A DNA stretch of 64,000 nt. Origin: Earliella scabrosa. Taxonomy: Eukaryota > Basidiomycota > Agaricomycetes > Polyporales > Polyporaceae. The position numbers were made by a program, and so were the translations under genes. Location of the stretch: positions 1,426,001 through 1,490,000 of the forward strand of contig JABYQQ010000012.1 in NCBI GenBank assembly GCA_022605405.1, read 5' to 3'. Below are positions 48,105 through 59,892 of the stretch, piece after piece. Under the pieces are notes generated by a model. The model saw only the letters and a program-made list of their open reading frames with translations, was not told where the DNA came from and ran no database searches. Numbering within the stretch: the stretch's first letter is position 1; each line of letters begins with the position of its first letter.

Positions 48105-50718
48105 ATGGCGGGCACCGACGCGAAGTTCCCCATCGACATGAGCAAGCTTCAAAAGTGCGCACACCTCCGATCCATCTCGCGTACCTTGCTAACTGTATGC
48201 ATCTGCATGACGCCAATCAATGCGCACTGTCAATGCAGGCTTGTCCTCGACCCGTCCAAGCCGCAGCTCTCCGCGGAGCAGCGCTCGGCGTTGAAGAACA
48301 ACATCCAGATTATGCGCGATGCTATCGTGCTCTTCACAGCGACGGGTGCTGCGCGGGGAGTCAGTGGACACACCGGTGCGCAGGACAGTTACGCTACGCT
48401 GCAGTAGTGCGGAGGAGGTTGAACCTGCGGCTATGCTCCAGGTGGCGCCTATGACACCGTCCCGGAGGTGAACATGCTCCTCTCCCTCTTCAATCACTCA
48501 GATAGCTACGTCCCGATTCTCTTCGACGAGGCGGGTAAGTTGGCGACCCTCGATCACCCTGAACTCTATACCTTCCCCACCTGACCTCAGCCTCCAGGCC
48601 ACCGTGTCGCAACCCAATATCTCGTCTCTGCTCTTGAGGGACACCTCCCTTGGGAGCACCTCCTCCATTATCGTGAAGCCAACTCCAAGCTCCCTGGTCA
48701 CCCTGAGCTCGGCCTCACGCCCGGTGTGAAGTTCTCCTCCGGCCGCCTTGGTCATGTATGGCCGTTCGTGAACGGTATCGCGCTGGCCAATCGGGATAAG
48801 ACCGTGTTCATGCTTGGTTCCGACGGCTCCCAGCAGGTGCGCCTTCTCTTGCAGATCTCCTTCCCGGATTCTCACAGACAGGCACGCTGGAATAGGAGGG
48901 AAATGATGCCGAGGCCGCCCGTCTTGCCGTCGCGCAGAACTTGAACGTCAAGCTCATCATCGACGACAACGATGTTACCATTGCTGGCCACCCTTCGGAG
49001 TACCTCAAGGGCTACGACATCGCGAAGACGCTTGAGGGTCATGGCTTGAAGGTTGTGACTGTGAACGGCGAGGATATCGATGCTCTATGGAGTGCTGTCT
49101 GCACTGTCATCTCGTACAAGGGCCCCGCTGCCAGTAAGTAGCGCTGTCCTATCACGTTGGCATGTAGTCTGACCAACGAACAGTCGTCTGCAAACGTAAG
49201 ATGGCACCCGGTGTAAGCAGGACTTCATGGTGCCTATATCACAAGAGACTCATTTGGAACGTTAGGTTCCCGATATCGAAGGCAGTTCACATGGCCACGA
49301 TGTCATTCCGGTCAAGGGCGCACTGAAGTACTTCGCTACTCGTGGTTACCCCGAAGAAGTCGCTGCCAACGTTCTTAACAACATCAAGCCGTATGCTGTC
49401 CCGTACCTGTACATCGGCTCGACCAAGGAGGTCGGCGCGAACCGTGTCATCTTCGGCGAGTCCGTCAACCTGGTCCTCGACACCCTTTCCAAGGAGGAGG
49501 CTGCGAAGAAGGTCATGGTCATTGACAGTGCGTAGTCCAATCCGTCCTCGTTCAAGCCTCATTCACTGAATCTCTGGCCAGGTGATCTCGAGGGCTCGAC
49601 CGGCCTGAAGGTCATTCACCAGAAGCACCCTGAGGTCTTCGTCCCCTCTGGTATCATGGAACGCGGAAACTTCAGCGCAGCGGCCGGTTTCGGTTTCGAC
49701 GCTGAGAAGTTCGGCGTGTTCTCCACCTTCTCTGCATTCTTGGAGATGGTCATCTCTGAGATCACGATGGCGCGTCTCAACTTCTGCAACGTCCTCTGCC
49801 ACTTCTCGCATTCAGGAGGTGCGTAGGCCCAAACATGCTCCAGGATTTCCTCTCATCAATCGCGAACAGTCGACGAGATGGCGGACAACACCTGCCACTT
49901 TGGTATCAACTCGTTCTTCGCCGACAACGGTCTCGCGGACACCCAGTCGTGGCTCTACTTCCCCGCCGACCCTGCACAGATGACCGCGATCGTGAAGCGC
50001 GTGTTCTTCGACCGTGGCGTGAGGTTCATCTTCTCGACTCGTTCGAAGGTGCCATGGATCCTCAAGGAGGACGGCTCGCGGTACTTTGACGATAACTACG
50101 AGTTTGTCCCGGGCAAGGACGAGGTCATCGTCGACGGTAAGGCGGGTTACGTTGTCTCGTACGGTGACATGCTCTACCGCTCCTGGGACGCCGTCCTGCG
50201 CTGCAGGCAGGAGGGCCTCGATGTCGGTCTTATCAACAAGCCGACGCTCAACTTGGTAGATGAGCAGGTATGTCCGTCACCATCAGTACGGAGGAGCAAA
50301 TACTCAATAATGTGTCTAGACTACACGTAAAATCGGTGCCAGTCCGTTCGTCCTTGTCGTGGAGTCGTTGAACCAGAAGACTGGCGTAAGTGGCATTTGC
50401 TGCAGTAGATGTTGGAGTGATGCTCAGAGGCTATGCCCCTATACAGCTTGGCTCGAAGTACGGTACCTGGTTGCTCGAGCGTGGCCTGACGCCGAAGTAC
50501 GGCTACATTGGCACCAACAAGGAGGGTGAGTAATGATATCATGGAAGCTCTCTCGGCCAATGCTGACACAAGCTGCACAGGTTGCGGTGGTCTTACCGAG
50601 CAAATCCCTCACCAGGGTCTCGATCCTCAGTGTACGTACCTTCCGGCTACTTCGAGTACCCGGCGCGTCTAACCTCCCAACAGCGATCATCCTCAAGATC
50701 AGGCAGCTCTCGCAGTAG
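48105..50718 (+). CDS. Transketolase-superfamily (thiamine diphosphate) protein
   Basis: ThDP-dependent enzyme related to transketolase, of a fungal type that diverges from the pentose-phosphate enzyme. Start MAGTDAKFPIDMSKLQK. Conserved blocks: ATGAARGVSGHTGGAYDTVP (replacing the GHPG region), SSGRLGHVWPFVNGIALA, the ThDP/Mg motif MLGSDGSQQEGNDAEAARLA, KLIIDDNDVTIAGHPSEYL, and GYDIAKTLEGHGLKVVTVNG. The pyrimidine-domain segment reads ITMARLNFCNVLCHFSHSGV and TCHFGINSFFADNGLADTQ. The C-terminal domain includes ASPFVLVVESLNQKTGLGSK and ERGLTPKYGYIGTNKEGCGG. It ends IILKIRQLSQ. About nine short introns. The true substrate is unknown; assignment to the superfamily is firm, to transketolase itself not. 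Confidence 0.82.
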
Positions 50719-51836
50719 ACGCGTGCTGTGCTATGTTGGCTGTGAGGCGTGCTGGTGTACGTTACACATGGGAAGAAGTGCTGCGAAGACTGTACGAACG
50801 ATGTATCGATAGAGAACGAAGAAGGTCACAAGACAGTGCTGTATTGCATCCTACGAGAGTTCGTGCGTACCGTGAAGCCTGACAGCACCTTCGCTCTCCG
50901 AATCTGTGGGCGTGAGTTTGCCGGTTGTTGTTGATTTGTCCTAACCAATCATCGCCAGTCAAGCTATCCATGGGCGGTGAGTGCACGGTGAGCGTTGATA
51001 TCTGCTCGAGGGGGTTGGATAACAAACGTCAGTGCCATGTGGTAATCGAACGCAAGCGACTTCACGAATACATTGTACGCCCTCACCGCACCGATAATTT
51101 GTCCAGTAGCCCTCACACTCGCCGGTTCGAAGAGGTGGAAGGATCGCCAAGGGACCGTCGATCATCCGAGAGAACGTGGAAGCAAGCCTGGCGTCACAGA
51201 GGGGTCAACGTTGCCCGGACACAAGCCGATATTGGTTCTTTAGAAAGCCCTGCATATCTCAGGAAGAGTACTGCAAATCAAATGTAAAGGCGGCGGACGC
51301 TGGCGAGCGTTCCATGGTCGATACAATATTTGTTTTCATTGGGTTTGTACAAACTACGCGAAGCGCACGTCAAGTCAACATCGCCCCCCCAGGATGTGCA
51401 CTAGGTTGCACTGTGCAGTATGCACACCCATCGGCCTGCGCAGGTATGCCCGCGTCTGATGCCCGAATGACTGATCGTATGTTGACTAAAGGCCATAGCG
51501 CCCGAAGCACAGTATAAGTACCAAACATCTGCGATCGGACGTCCTTCGCAAGCCTCAATGTTATCGTAATATGCCGCCCGGGACTCTTTCCATGAACCCT
51601 ACCTGGTTCCGTAATGTCATCTGGAAGCTTTGTCTCGTATTCGGCCAACGCCCGAGCTTCCTTAGGAGAGTCGGCGGAGGTGCGTGTGGACCAGGAAGGC
51701 ATGCGTTCTGCCCATTGAGTATAAAAACTCGATGCCATGTTCGATGGAGAGGCACCCCTCACCTCACATTCCCCCTCTCAGGCTGCGACAACCAGCACTA
51801 CAGAAATCTTCCATTCAACCTTTACAATTGCTCGCA
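50719..51836. other. Intergenic, alcohol dehydrogenase promoter
   Basis: About 1.1 kb without a supported gene. A TATA element near 51721 and a C/T-rich leader precede the alcohol dehydrogenase start. The rest shows only domain-less frames. Confidence 0.45.
51721..51727 (+). promoter_or_regulatory. TATA box, alcohol dehydrogenase
   Basis: The context GAGTATAAAAACTC lies about 110 bp upstream of the start codon at 51837, a fitting distance for a Pol II TATA box with a leader of 80-90 nt. Confidence 0.5.
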
Positions 51837-53187
51837 ATGGCCACCTCTCTGCCCCATCCCGACACCTACACTGCGTATGCCTTCGTGGAGCGCGGCGGCA
51901 CACTCCAGAAAATCACCGTCCCATGGAAGGATCCCGAGGCGAACCATATCGTGGTGAAGGTTCTTGCGTGCGGCGTTTGTGGAAGGTGAGGCAGCATCCT
52001 TTTTCCCTTTTCCTACTCACGTCATCCGAGCTGTCTTTGTTCAAAACTAACACCCCCATACCGACAGTGACGAACAAGTTCCGAAGGGGGAATTTCCCAT
52101 CCAGTATCCCCGCGTCCCGGGCCACGAGATCATCGGCGACGTTGTGGCCGTCTCGCCTGGGGAGCAGATGTGGAAGCTCGGGCAGCGTGTCGGTGGTGGC
52201 TGGCACGGCGGCCACTGCCACACTTGCGCCCGATGCCGTCTTGGCGACCACATCGCGTGCCAGAACGAGGATATCAACGGTAAGTCTTTCTGTCTTGTAC
52301 TCACCTCAAAGCGATTGTTGATGAGTCGCGGTGTCTTCTAGGGATTTTGCGGGACGGCGGATATGCGGAGTATGTCACTCTGCGCAATGAGGCCGTGGTG
52401 TCTGTTCCGGACCACATTGACCCCGTCCAAGCCGCCCCGCTCCTGTGCGCTGGGATCACCTGCTTCAGTGAGTCGTTTCTCCGTCTCATGTCGCGGTATC
52501 GAGGAAGCTGACTCGATATTTACCCTCCGACTAGACTCGCTTCGCCACATGAACGTGATGCCGCCGGAATATGTCGCGGTTCAAGGCATTGGGTGAGTCT
52601 CGTCGTCTGATGTCCTGCACGAGTTGATCTTGACGGGTTCAATCAGCGGTCTTGGTCACCTCGCGCTCCAGATCGCGAAAGCGATGGGGTACCGCGCCAT
52701 CGCGCTCTCCTCGAGCCCCGCGAAGGAGTCTCTCGCTCGGCAGCTCGGCGCGCATGAGTACATTGACGGGTCGAGGGTGGATCAGGGGGAGGCTCTGAAG
52801 TCCCTGGGCGGCGCAAAGGTCATCATGTGCACTGCGCCCAACGCGGACGTGATTCAGAAGCTCATGCCCGGTTTGGCCATCGACGGAACCCTCCTCCTCC
52901 TTGCTCTCGAGTCTACCCCGATTACGGTGTCCCCCAGTGAGCATCATGATGGGTCCATAGAGCGTGTTGCAGAGCTGACCTAGAATCTAGTCTCGATGAT
53001 AGGCCCGCGTTCGTCCATCCGAGGATGGGCATGCGGCGACGCGAAGGACTGCGAAGACTGCCTTGTCTTCGCGCAGGCACATGATATCAAGTGCATGGTG
53101 GAGACTTTCCCGCTTGAGAAGGCGCAGGAGGCGTACGACCATCGTTCGTCTGCGCGGTTCCGAGCAGTGATTGTTCCAGGACTGTAA
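51837..53187 (+). CDS. Zinc-dependent alcohol dehydrogenase (MDR family)
   Basis: Medium-chain NAD(P)H alcohol/aldehyde oxidoreductase, cytosolic. Starts MATSLPHPDTYTAYAFVERG. The catalytic-zinc Cys is in VLACGVCGSDE (split by an intron after CG), with GHEIIGDVVAV supplying His-Glu. Structural-zinc Cys residues are in HCHTCARCRLGDHIACQNED (four Cys). Then GYAEYVTLRNEAVVSVPDHI, QAAPLLCAGITCFN, and the Rossmann glycine motif GIGGLGHLALQIAKAMGYR, also split by an intron. The C-terminal segment SIRGWACGDAKDCEDCLVFA contains extra Cys residues, then CMVETFPLEKAQEAYDHR. Six or so introns of 50-70 bp. Ends AVIVPGL. Substrate not determined; fungal relatives reduce a range of aldehydes. Confidence 0.9.
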
Positions 53188-54179
53188 AGGTGCACTGAAG
53201 GTTTCTGAGAACCGGATCTACCCCCATCGCCTCTGTCGAATAGAAAGGGTTACAGCGATGACGCCTCAAATTGTACTAGAAATATAAACCTAGATGGGGC
53301 GTGTTGTCTTCTCATCCGATTGCGTACTGGTTTTCATTTCCGAGCATGTTTGAGCATTCTAACATGATTGTTGAAGTTGGCGGCTGTCTGGAGTCACGTA
53401 CTGACTCGTTATGGGAGCTTCTGTAGACGCTCAGCCACGTGGTGCTGTCTAAGCGCTGAAGCTTGGAATTGCTTGAACTGTTCTGAACAACTTGGTCCTG
53501 ACCAACATCGTCGACGTGTTGGACGGCCAGAACCAGGAGAGAAGTCGAGATTCATCCAGCAGGCTCTCCGCTATCAGCGATACTTGTGATCCCACCTGTC
53601 TGCAGAAAGCCTGCAGGCTGCTGTACGATCCTCCAGCATTTCACATTTCAGATCATTCTTTCGGACGCCGTTGTCTGAGACAAAGCATCCGAGAACGGAA
53701 TAGAATCGCTCAGCTGACTGCACCGCTCGCTGACAAGTACGCCTCTCCGCTCTTCTCGTGTGGCAGCGCGCCCGTGTTCTGAGACAAACTCTCTATTTCA
53801 GGTCAACTTCGCTCCGAGGATGTGAAGGTATCGCGCTTGTTGTCTAGGTGGCGGCCGCCAGCGATCAGCTCGATGCTGCAAGGAAGGTGTCGCCCATGGG
53901 GCTTCGGGATGTACGGCCCTCGATGCATAGAGGTGAAGATGTCCTAATGGGGGTGCCTTGCAAGCTTGTATGAGAACATCCGTCCCAGATGAGCTCTTGG
54001 CGCCCCGCGCGTAGCAAACGTAGCCGCAATGAAGCGACGTAAGTCCAGGGAAGCTATTGGATATTCGATTTAGCATAATGGGTTCATGCAGACGCGGCAG
54101 GGCAGCATGTTATAAACATAGCGCATCTGCCCCGGAGCCCCCATCAAGCCCTTCACTGCTCTGATATACCTCCGCAATC
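53188..54179. other. Intergenic
   Basis: About 1 kb between the alcohol dehydrogenase stop and the homogentisate dioxygenase start. No supported gene on either strand. Confidence 0.45.
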
Positions 54180-56448
54180 ATGGTGCGCTTCAGTGTATAC
54201 CGACGCGTTCGTTCATCTCCATCGTCTGATGCAATGCTCCGTAGAGTACGTTTGGTGCCAGCGCCCAAAGCACTTACTCCGTTGCTGCGAAGGATCGCGA
54301 TCCATACACATATCAAGTCGGCTTCGGCAATCGGTTTGCTTCAGAGGCAATGTACGATCGTGCTTGCGTCCACTGCGCTCCTGCGTTAAACCATCATATC
54401 GCAGCCCGGGCACTCTCCCTGTCGGACAGAACAATCCACAGAAAGCCAAGTATGATCTATACACTGAATCGGTGAGCACGATGTGCCGTTGTGTCGGGAA
54501 ACAAATATAACACTGGCCTCATGCCGTAGCTAAACGGTACGCCATTCGTGACCCCACGACGAGACAATCAATCGGCGTGAGTCGAGGAGGCGCGCTGCTC
54601 AAATGTCGTACCACCTGACCTGTTACCCCCAGATGGATCTATCGCATACGCCCATCGGTCGCACACAAGGGGTTCACAAGCCTTCCGGACAACGAAGACG
54701 TGAGTACAGGAGACGATCACATTTACCAGTGAGCTAACCCTGTAAACAGCTGGAGTCCTGCTTCCTCCCTTTGAATCCTAAGGTTCACTTCAGCCCCACC
54801 CAACTTGCATGGTATCCGTTCGACATCCCGTCGGACAACACCAAGACCGACTTCGTGACAGGTCTGAAGACGCTCGCCGGCAATGGAGACCCGACGTTGC
54901 GCGAAGGACTCGCAGTGCACATCTTCGCTGCGAATGAATCGATGGGGAAGCGCGCGTTCTGCAACAGCGATGGCGACTTCCTCATCCTCCCGCAACAGGG
55001 CCGGATGGACATCCAGACTGAATTCGGGAAGTAAGTATCTCAATGGGTTGCTTGCGCAGGGCTTCGGTCGCTGACTCTGTCTTGCTAGGCTGATGGTCCG
55101 CCCCGGTGAACTGGTTGTGGTTCAGCGCGGCATCAAGTTCAAGGTTGGACGATCGCTGTGCCATTCGAAGTTGGTATTGACATGAATCGTCTGTCAGGTC
55201 GGCTTCCCAGATGGCCCGTCGCGTGGATGTAAGTGGTGTCCCTTCCGACCGACTGCGGACGATCCCATGACACTACCTCCCACCAGACATTCTCGAGGTC
55301 TATGGCTCTCACTTTGAGCTGCCTGATCTGGGTCCGCTGGGGACACATGGTCTTGCCAATCCTAGAGACTTTGAGAGTCCGGTAGCGAGCTTCGATATCG
55401 ATCAATCGCCTTGGGAAAGTGCGTTGCTACCGCTCTGCGCATTCTGACGAGGTCACTAATCTCTGCATCATCTTGTGGCAGTCGTGTACAAGTGAGTCAA
55501 TCTCATCGTCGCATTCTGACGACCCCAAGTTGACCCACATGCAGAGTTGGGGGTAAGCTTTTTTCCTGCAAACAAGAGCACACGCCCTTCGATGTCGTCG
55601 CTTGGCACGGAAAGTGAGTAGATGACATACTGAGCAGCGAGAGCATTGGGACTGACTGAAGCTGCAGCTACGTCCCATACAAGTATGCAATGGAGAAGTT
55701 CGCCCATGTCGGCAGCATCAACAAGGACCACATCGACCCTTCCATCTTCTGCGTCCTCACCGCGAAGTCGAAGACGCCCGGTGCGCCTCTTGCAGACTTC
55801 CTGATCTTCAGCGGACGATGGGACGTCGCCAACGGTACTTTCAGGCCTCCAGTCAGTGATCACTTAGAATAATTGAAGACGACGCTGACTCGTGGAGTAT
55901 AGTACTATCACAGGAACTGCGCAAGCGAGATGATGGGACTCATTTACGGCGGTTATGGTGGACGCAGCGACGAGTTCGCTCCTGGCGGTTTCAGTTTCGA
56001 GAACGGGTTTTGCCCTCACGGAGGTAAGATCTGCTTCTCTGGCGTGTCCCCTCCCATGCTGAGTATCTATCTGTCAGTCTCCTACGACGAATTCAAGAAG
56101 GCGACGGAAGCCGAATTAGGACCGATGCGGGTTCACGAAGGCACGCTTGGTAAGTACCGAGATCCTCTGTCATACGCCGATCAGTGCTCATGTGGTGTTA
56201 TGTAGCTTTCATGTTCGAGTCGAGCATGCAGGTCACGATCACGGACTACGCCATGAAGCGAAGCGGGAAGCTCCACGGTACGCATACGCGCTGCGTCGTG
56301 TGCGTACAACATGACAATACTCACGGTCATCGTAGAACATGAACCCAAGATGTGGGACGACTTGAAGGGACAGTTCGTTAACCATATCGACCAGATCAAC
56401 GCGGACTTGAAGGCAGCGGGACTCCCTCCTCTGGGTACCACTGTTTGA
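54180..56448 (+). CDS. hmgA: Homogentisate 1,2-dioxygenase
   Basis: Fe(II) ring-cleaving enzyme of tyrosine/phenylalanine catabolism (homogentisate to maleylacetoacetate). The first recognisable block is [20 protein letters not shown], spliced to [20 protein letters not shown]. Then [134 protein letters not shown], and [20 protein letters not shown]. Fe ligands follow the family pattern: His and Glu in YYHRNCASE, His in FCPHG. It ends [13 protein letters not shown]. It includes a 10-nt microexon (55482-55491). The first coding exon is uncertain; the ATG at 54180 is a plausible but unproven start. Confidence 0.92.
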
Positions 56449-57245
56449 CTCGGAAGGTGTTAGTGGGCGTAGTGACGTTGGTTGCAATGATGTTGCTCGA
56501 GCAGTATGTAAGATGCTTCCTGTCATGCATCATGTAATAGTACTGAGACCTACTGTGAACCTTCAAATGCGTTGCGTACTGATTGCCTTCTGTCGCTTAG
56601 TTTACAGTCCTCCTGGGCGCCAACCTCTGGTCCCGTTCCCAACCTCTGGTCCCGATTCCCACGACTTCCTAATGGGGTATCCGGCCTCTTGGCCCGCGCC
56701 TTTTCGAGCTCCTCGTCCCTCTCCCGCCCTCCCGCCCCCCGAGCAGCGCAATCGACGATCGGCGTCGTCTCTGACGTCCGCACGCGGGCGGAAAGGACGG
56801 ATTGGGATGGTCTCGGGTGGTCTCGGGTCACGGTCACGCCTCGGGCGAGATCCAGAGCGATGGCAGGCGGGAGTTAGGTCCAATGGGATATGATTATTAT
56901 CTGTAAGAATTACGCTGTACTCGCCCTCCGCTCGCGCCAACGTCGAGACACGATCGCGAGGGGAGACGCATCCAATGCGGGAGCTGTGTACAGATATGCA
57001 GAGTATACGGGCTGTACAGTACGAGTCCGAGTCGTGCGCTATGTCGTAAAAGGTAGGGAGCGTGGGGCTATGGCGTAAATGCGTGATGGTCGCATAGGGA
57101 TGTGTCGTATGGCCGTCAAGAAAGGTGGGTGTAAGTATGGCTGCGCAGGGTCCAAGAGGGGCTGCGCAGGGTGCACGGAGATAGCGCGCGAGAGCTGAGA
57201 GAGGATGTCCGACCATGACAAAAGTGAGAGGAACATACCACTTGA
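56449..57245. other. Convergent intergenic region
   Basis: Between the homogentisate dioxygenase stop and the stop of the SAP/GCR1_C-like gene. A 215-codon minus-strand frame at 56602-57249 is GC-driven low complexity and is not called. This is one possible boundary zone of the recombinase locus; no terminal repeat was visible by eye. Confidence 0.4.
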
Positions 57246-59032
57246 TCAAGCAGAGCCAAGTTCGCCGGCCTCCTCCTCATCCTGCATGTCCTCCCATGCC
57301 TCTGCGATGTCCGGATAGTCTTGGAGAAGTTTGCACCACTGACGAGCGACCGTCGCGTCCTGCTTCATGACTTGGACAGTGTTCGTCTTCTTATAGAGGA
57401 AGTAACCGTGCGCCCTAGGATCGGCGAGGTTCTTGTTGAAGAATTTCCGTGCCGCTTGGGCATCACGCGCGCTGTTCGACATGCGGCTACCTTGCAGCAA
57501 GTCGAGGATACGCTGCATGTTGAATCTGGTCCCGTTGTCAGAGTAGACGGCCCAGAATGCATCCTCCGTTGGGAAGCGTTCGCGTTCCTTAACGATGAAC
57601 TGCATGGCAGCTAAGGTAGGTGGCATGAGGATTGTGAGAGGTGTGACTACGCACCTTCCAGTTGTTCCACTTCATTCTGATGACCTTCCATACCTCCGGC
57701 TTGATGCCCGTCTTCCTCTTGTAGAACCAAGGCCAGTGCTTGAGCGGTATGCCTCGTCCGTTGACGACCAAGAGACTGGAGCGGTGCCATTCTTGGAATA
57801 GCCGCGAGAGGTCGTCAGAGAATGCGATCCCAGGTGGGTTTGGAACCTGAGATTTGTCGAATGCGAACGTCTCGCCGTCCAGTTCAAAGTAGCGAAGATG
57901 TTCGGCAGGTATGCAGCTGTCAGGTATTGCTGATGCATGATGCTGAGACCCAGGCTGGTAGAGAGGCACAGCGGCGCGAGATGATGAAGGTAACAATGAC
58001 TGCGACGGCGGCTCGATGTCACTGGGATTGCCGGCTAGAGCATGGTGACTTGGACTGCTTGTGCTTTCGCTCCATGCGGACATGTTCGCCACTGGTGGAG
58101 TTGAGATCGGATGGGATGGTGTAGTGCTGGTAGTGACTGAACAGAATCTGCTAAGCTGGGACTGCATACTGCGGACAGTTTCGTCGAGGCTGACAATGCG
58201 TCGCTCAACACGCCGGATGTCAGTCAAGCTCTGATATGCCCAGATCAGTACATCGTGACCCGAATCTGGGGTTCAGATGAACCTAATCTACTGGACTCAC
58301 TTCATCACCACTTGGTGCACTGTCGCTCTGGCTTGCTGCACTGTTGCCATTACTTGTATCCCCTTGCTTGTTCAGCTGATGCAAAGCTTCGTCTGCCTGA
58401 TCTTCCAGTAAGCATATATGTGTTGACTATGTCATGCAGGCACTCACCCACGCTGTATTTGCATCAATCACTCGCGGCGGTAAAGACGGAGGCTCGTGAA
58501 GCTCTCGCGCCTTGCCTTTCCGCTTGGGCTGATGGACGGTTTGCTTCTCTGTGGCTCCAAACTGTTCCTCTATCAACCTGGCGACCTCGCTATGGGCAGC
58601 TCGTTTGTCGGAGATGCTGCCTCGCTCTGGATTGCGTGCAGGCTGGAATTGGCTAGTAGATGCGATTGATGGTGAGATGTACTGCCAGTTCTTCGGTTTA
58701 TCAGGTGATACTCACTTCGGCCATCGTTGTGGATTGCTTGAGAAGTCGCGCAAGCGTTCCAACAGAACACCACGGTTCCGTCCCGACTTTGGCAGACCGT
58801 AATCAGCAAGGTAGTCTTTCAGACGGTTGATAGTCAGGCGTCGGTCTCTGTAGGAGTTACGAGGTACGCGAATTGTGAGTATGACGAACTCATCACATAG
58901 TAATATCCGATGACGTCTAACTTACATGATGACCTCGAAAGTCTTGAGTTTATGAGTGGTAGGATCATATGGCTCGTCGAGAGAGGGAAGAACTAGCTTG
59001 TCAAGACTGACAGCTAGATTAGAAGTGGACAT
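57246..59032 (-). CDS. SAP-domain and GCR1_C-like DNA-binding protein
   Basis: Probable nuclear DNA-binding protein of a type I associate with fungal tyrosine-recombinase (Crypton-like) loci. Exon 1 gives MSTSNLAVSLDKLVLPSL. Exon 2 encodes a SAP motif, RRLTINRLKDYLADYGLPKS with RNRGVLLERLRDF. Later exons: QFGATEKQTVHQPKRKGKAR; ADEALHQLNKQGDTSNGNSA; then a predicted coiled coil IRRVERRIVSLDETVRSMQS and a Ser/Pro linker. The C-terminal domain reads FQEWHRSSLLVVNGRGIPLK, WFYKRKTGIKPEVWKVIRMK, WNNWKFIVKERERFPTEDAF, and DAQAARKFFNKNLADPRAHG, which fits the Trp/Lys pattern of GCR1_C domains, and ends acidic. All six exons join in phase, about 515 residues, intact. Divergent from the recombinase gene, starts 861 bp apart. 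Confidence 0.75.
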
Positions 59033-59892
59033 AATGTATCATCTACGAGGCTGGGATAGTGTTGTGTGTATTCCTGGACACGAACAGTGGCCAGGTCTCC
59101 CCTCGAGTAAAGTCAAGATCATCTGGGGTGGGAAAGCTGACTAAACCACGTGCTCTTGCGTTTTAGGTCAATGAATGTAGTAGTTTCTTGTGGCAGATCG
59201 GGCAGAACGTGGCTTCGTGTTTCAGAATGGGCGCTGCGGCGGCGGCACATATGTCATCCACCGTTCAGGACGTCGAGCTCAGCCCGCTGCCCGCCATAGC
59301 TCGCGATGGAGGAGGATAGTACTTCATTTACATGGCAATCACCCCATACTACGACACATGAGCCTGAGGACAGTGAATTCGAAGGTGACAGGTGGGGCAC
59401 GTCCTAAATTGAGCATGGCACGGACCCCTCAGAGCTGCCCAAGTAAATATTGCTCATAGAGTAGTGACTAGTCGTACCATCATGATGATTTGTTGGTCCG
59501 AGTAAGTAACTGGGTAGTTCACTAGTCACTGGTGCTCTCAATGCGTTGCTCTGCTCATGGAATAGTACGGTGACTTGCCGTGAAGTTTCAGTCAGTACTC
59601 GCTGTATGCCGGCCAGGCCGTTAACGACGCTGCAGCCTGCTCCAGGCTGTACTAGTACTCATGTGAGCCAACTAAACTGTGCAGCAACGCTGTTGATGCC
59701 GTGGCCTGAATTCGTGGCCAGGTGTGCCCGGAGGGCGAGTGCCTATAGAGAATAGCAAGCATGGAAAGGGGCCTCTGACCAGCTCAATACAGCAGTCCGA
59801 CTCATCCGCCGATCGCTTGGCCTATTTCAGGCTCTTTTGCCGACGTCCAGCCCCGTTTCATACTCGGGTCCCACTCTTGCCCTATATCCCTC
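59033..59892. promoter_or_regulatory. Divergent promoter region between SAP/GCR1_C-like and recombinase genes
   Basis: 860 bp with no gene, between two start codons pointing away from each other. It contains an inverted repeat (listed separately). If the two proteins belong to one element, this is where both are controlled. Confidence 0.5.
59463..59530. repeat. 10-bp inverted repeat in divergent promoter
   Basis: AGTGACTAGT at 59463-59472 and its exact reverse complement ACTAGTCACT at 59521-59530, separated by 48 bp. It could bind a dimeric protein such as the neighbouring SAP/GCR1_C or recombinase product, but a 10-bp match in 860 bp can also arise by chance. Confidence 0.5.

Noticed and set aside
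54180..54260. Reading the first HGD block directly from the ATG at 54180 in one frame
   Set aside because: The conserved GFGNRF frame has a TAG just upstream at about 54243, so an intron or another first exon is needed. The start is therefore flagged as uncertain.
56602..57249. 215-codon open frame (-) before the SAP/GCR1_C-like gene stop
   Set aside because: GC-driven, Arg/Pro-rich, no domain; begins at the stop of the real gene and leads into 3' sequence.
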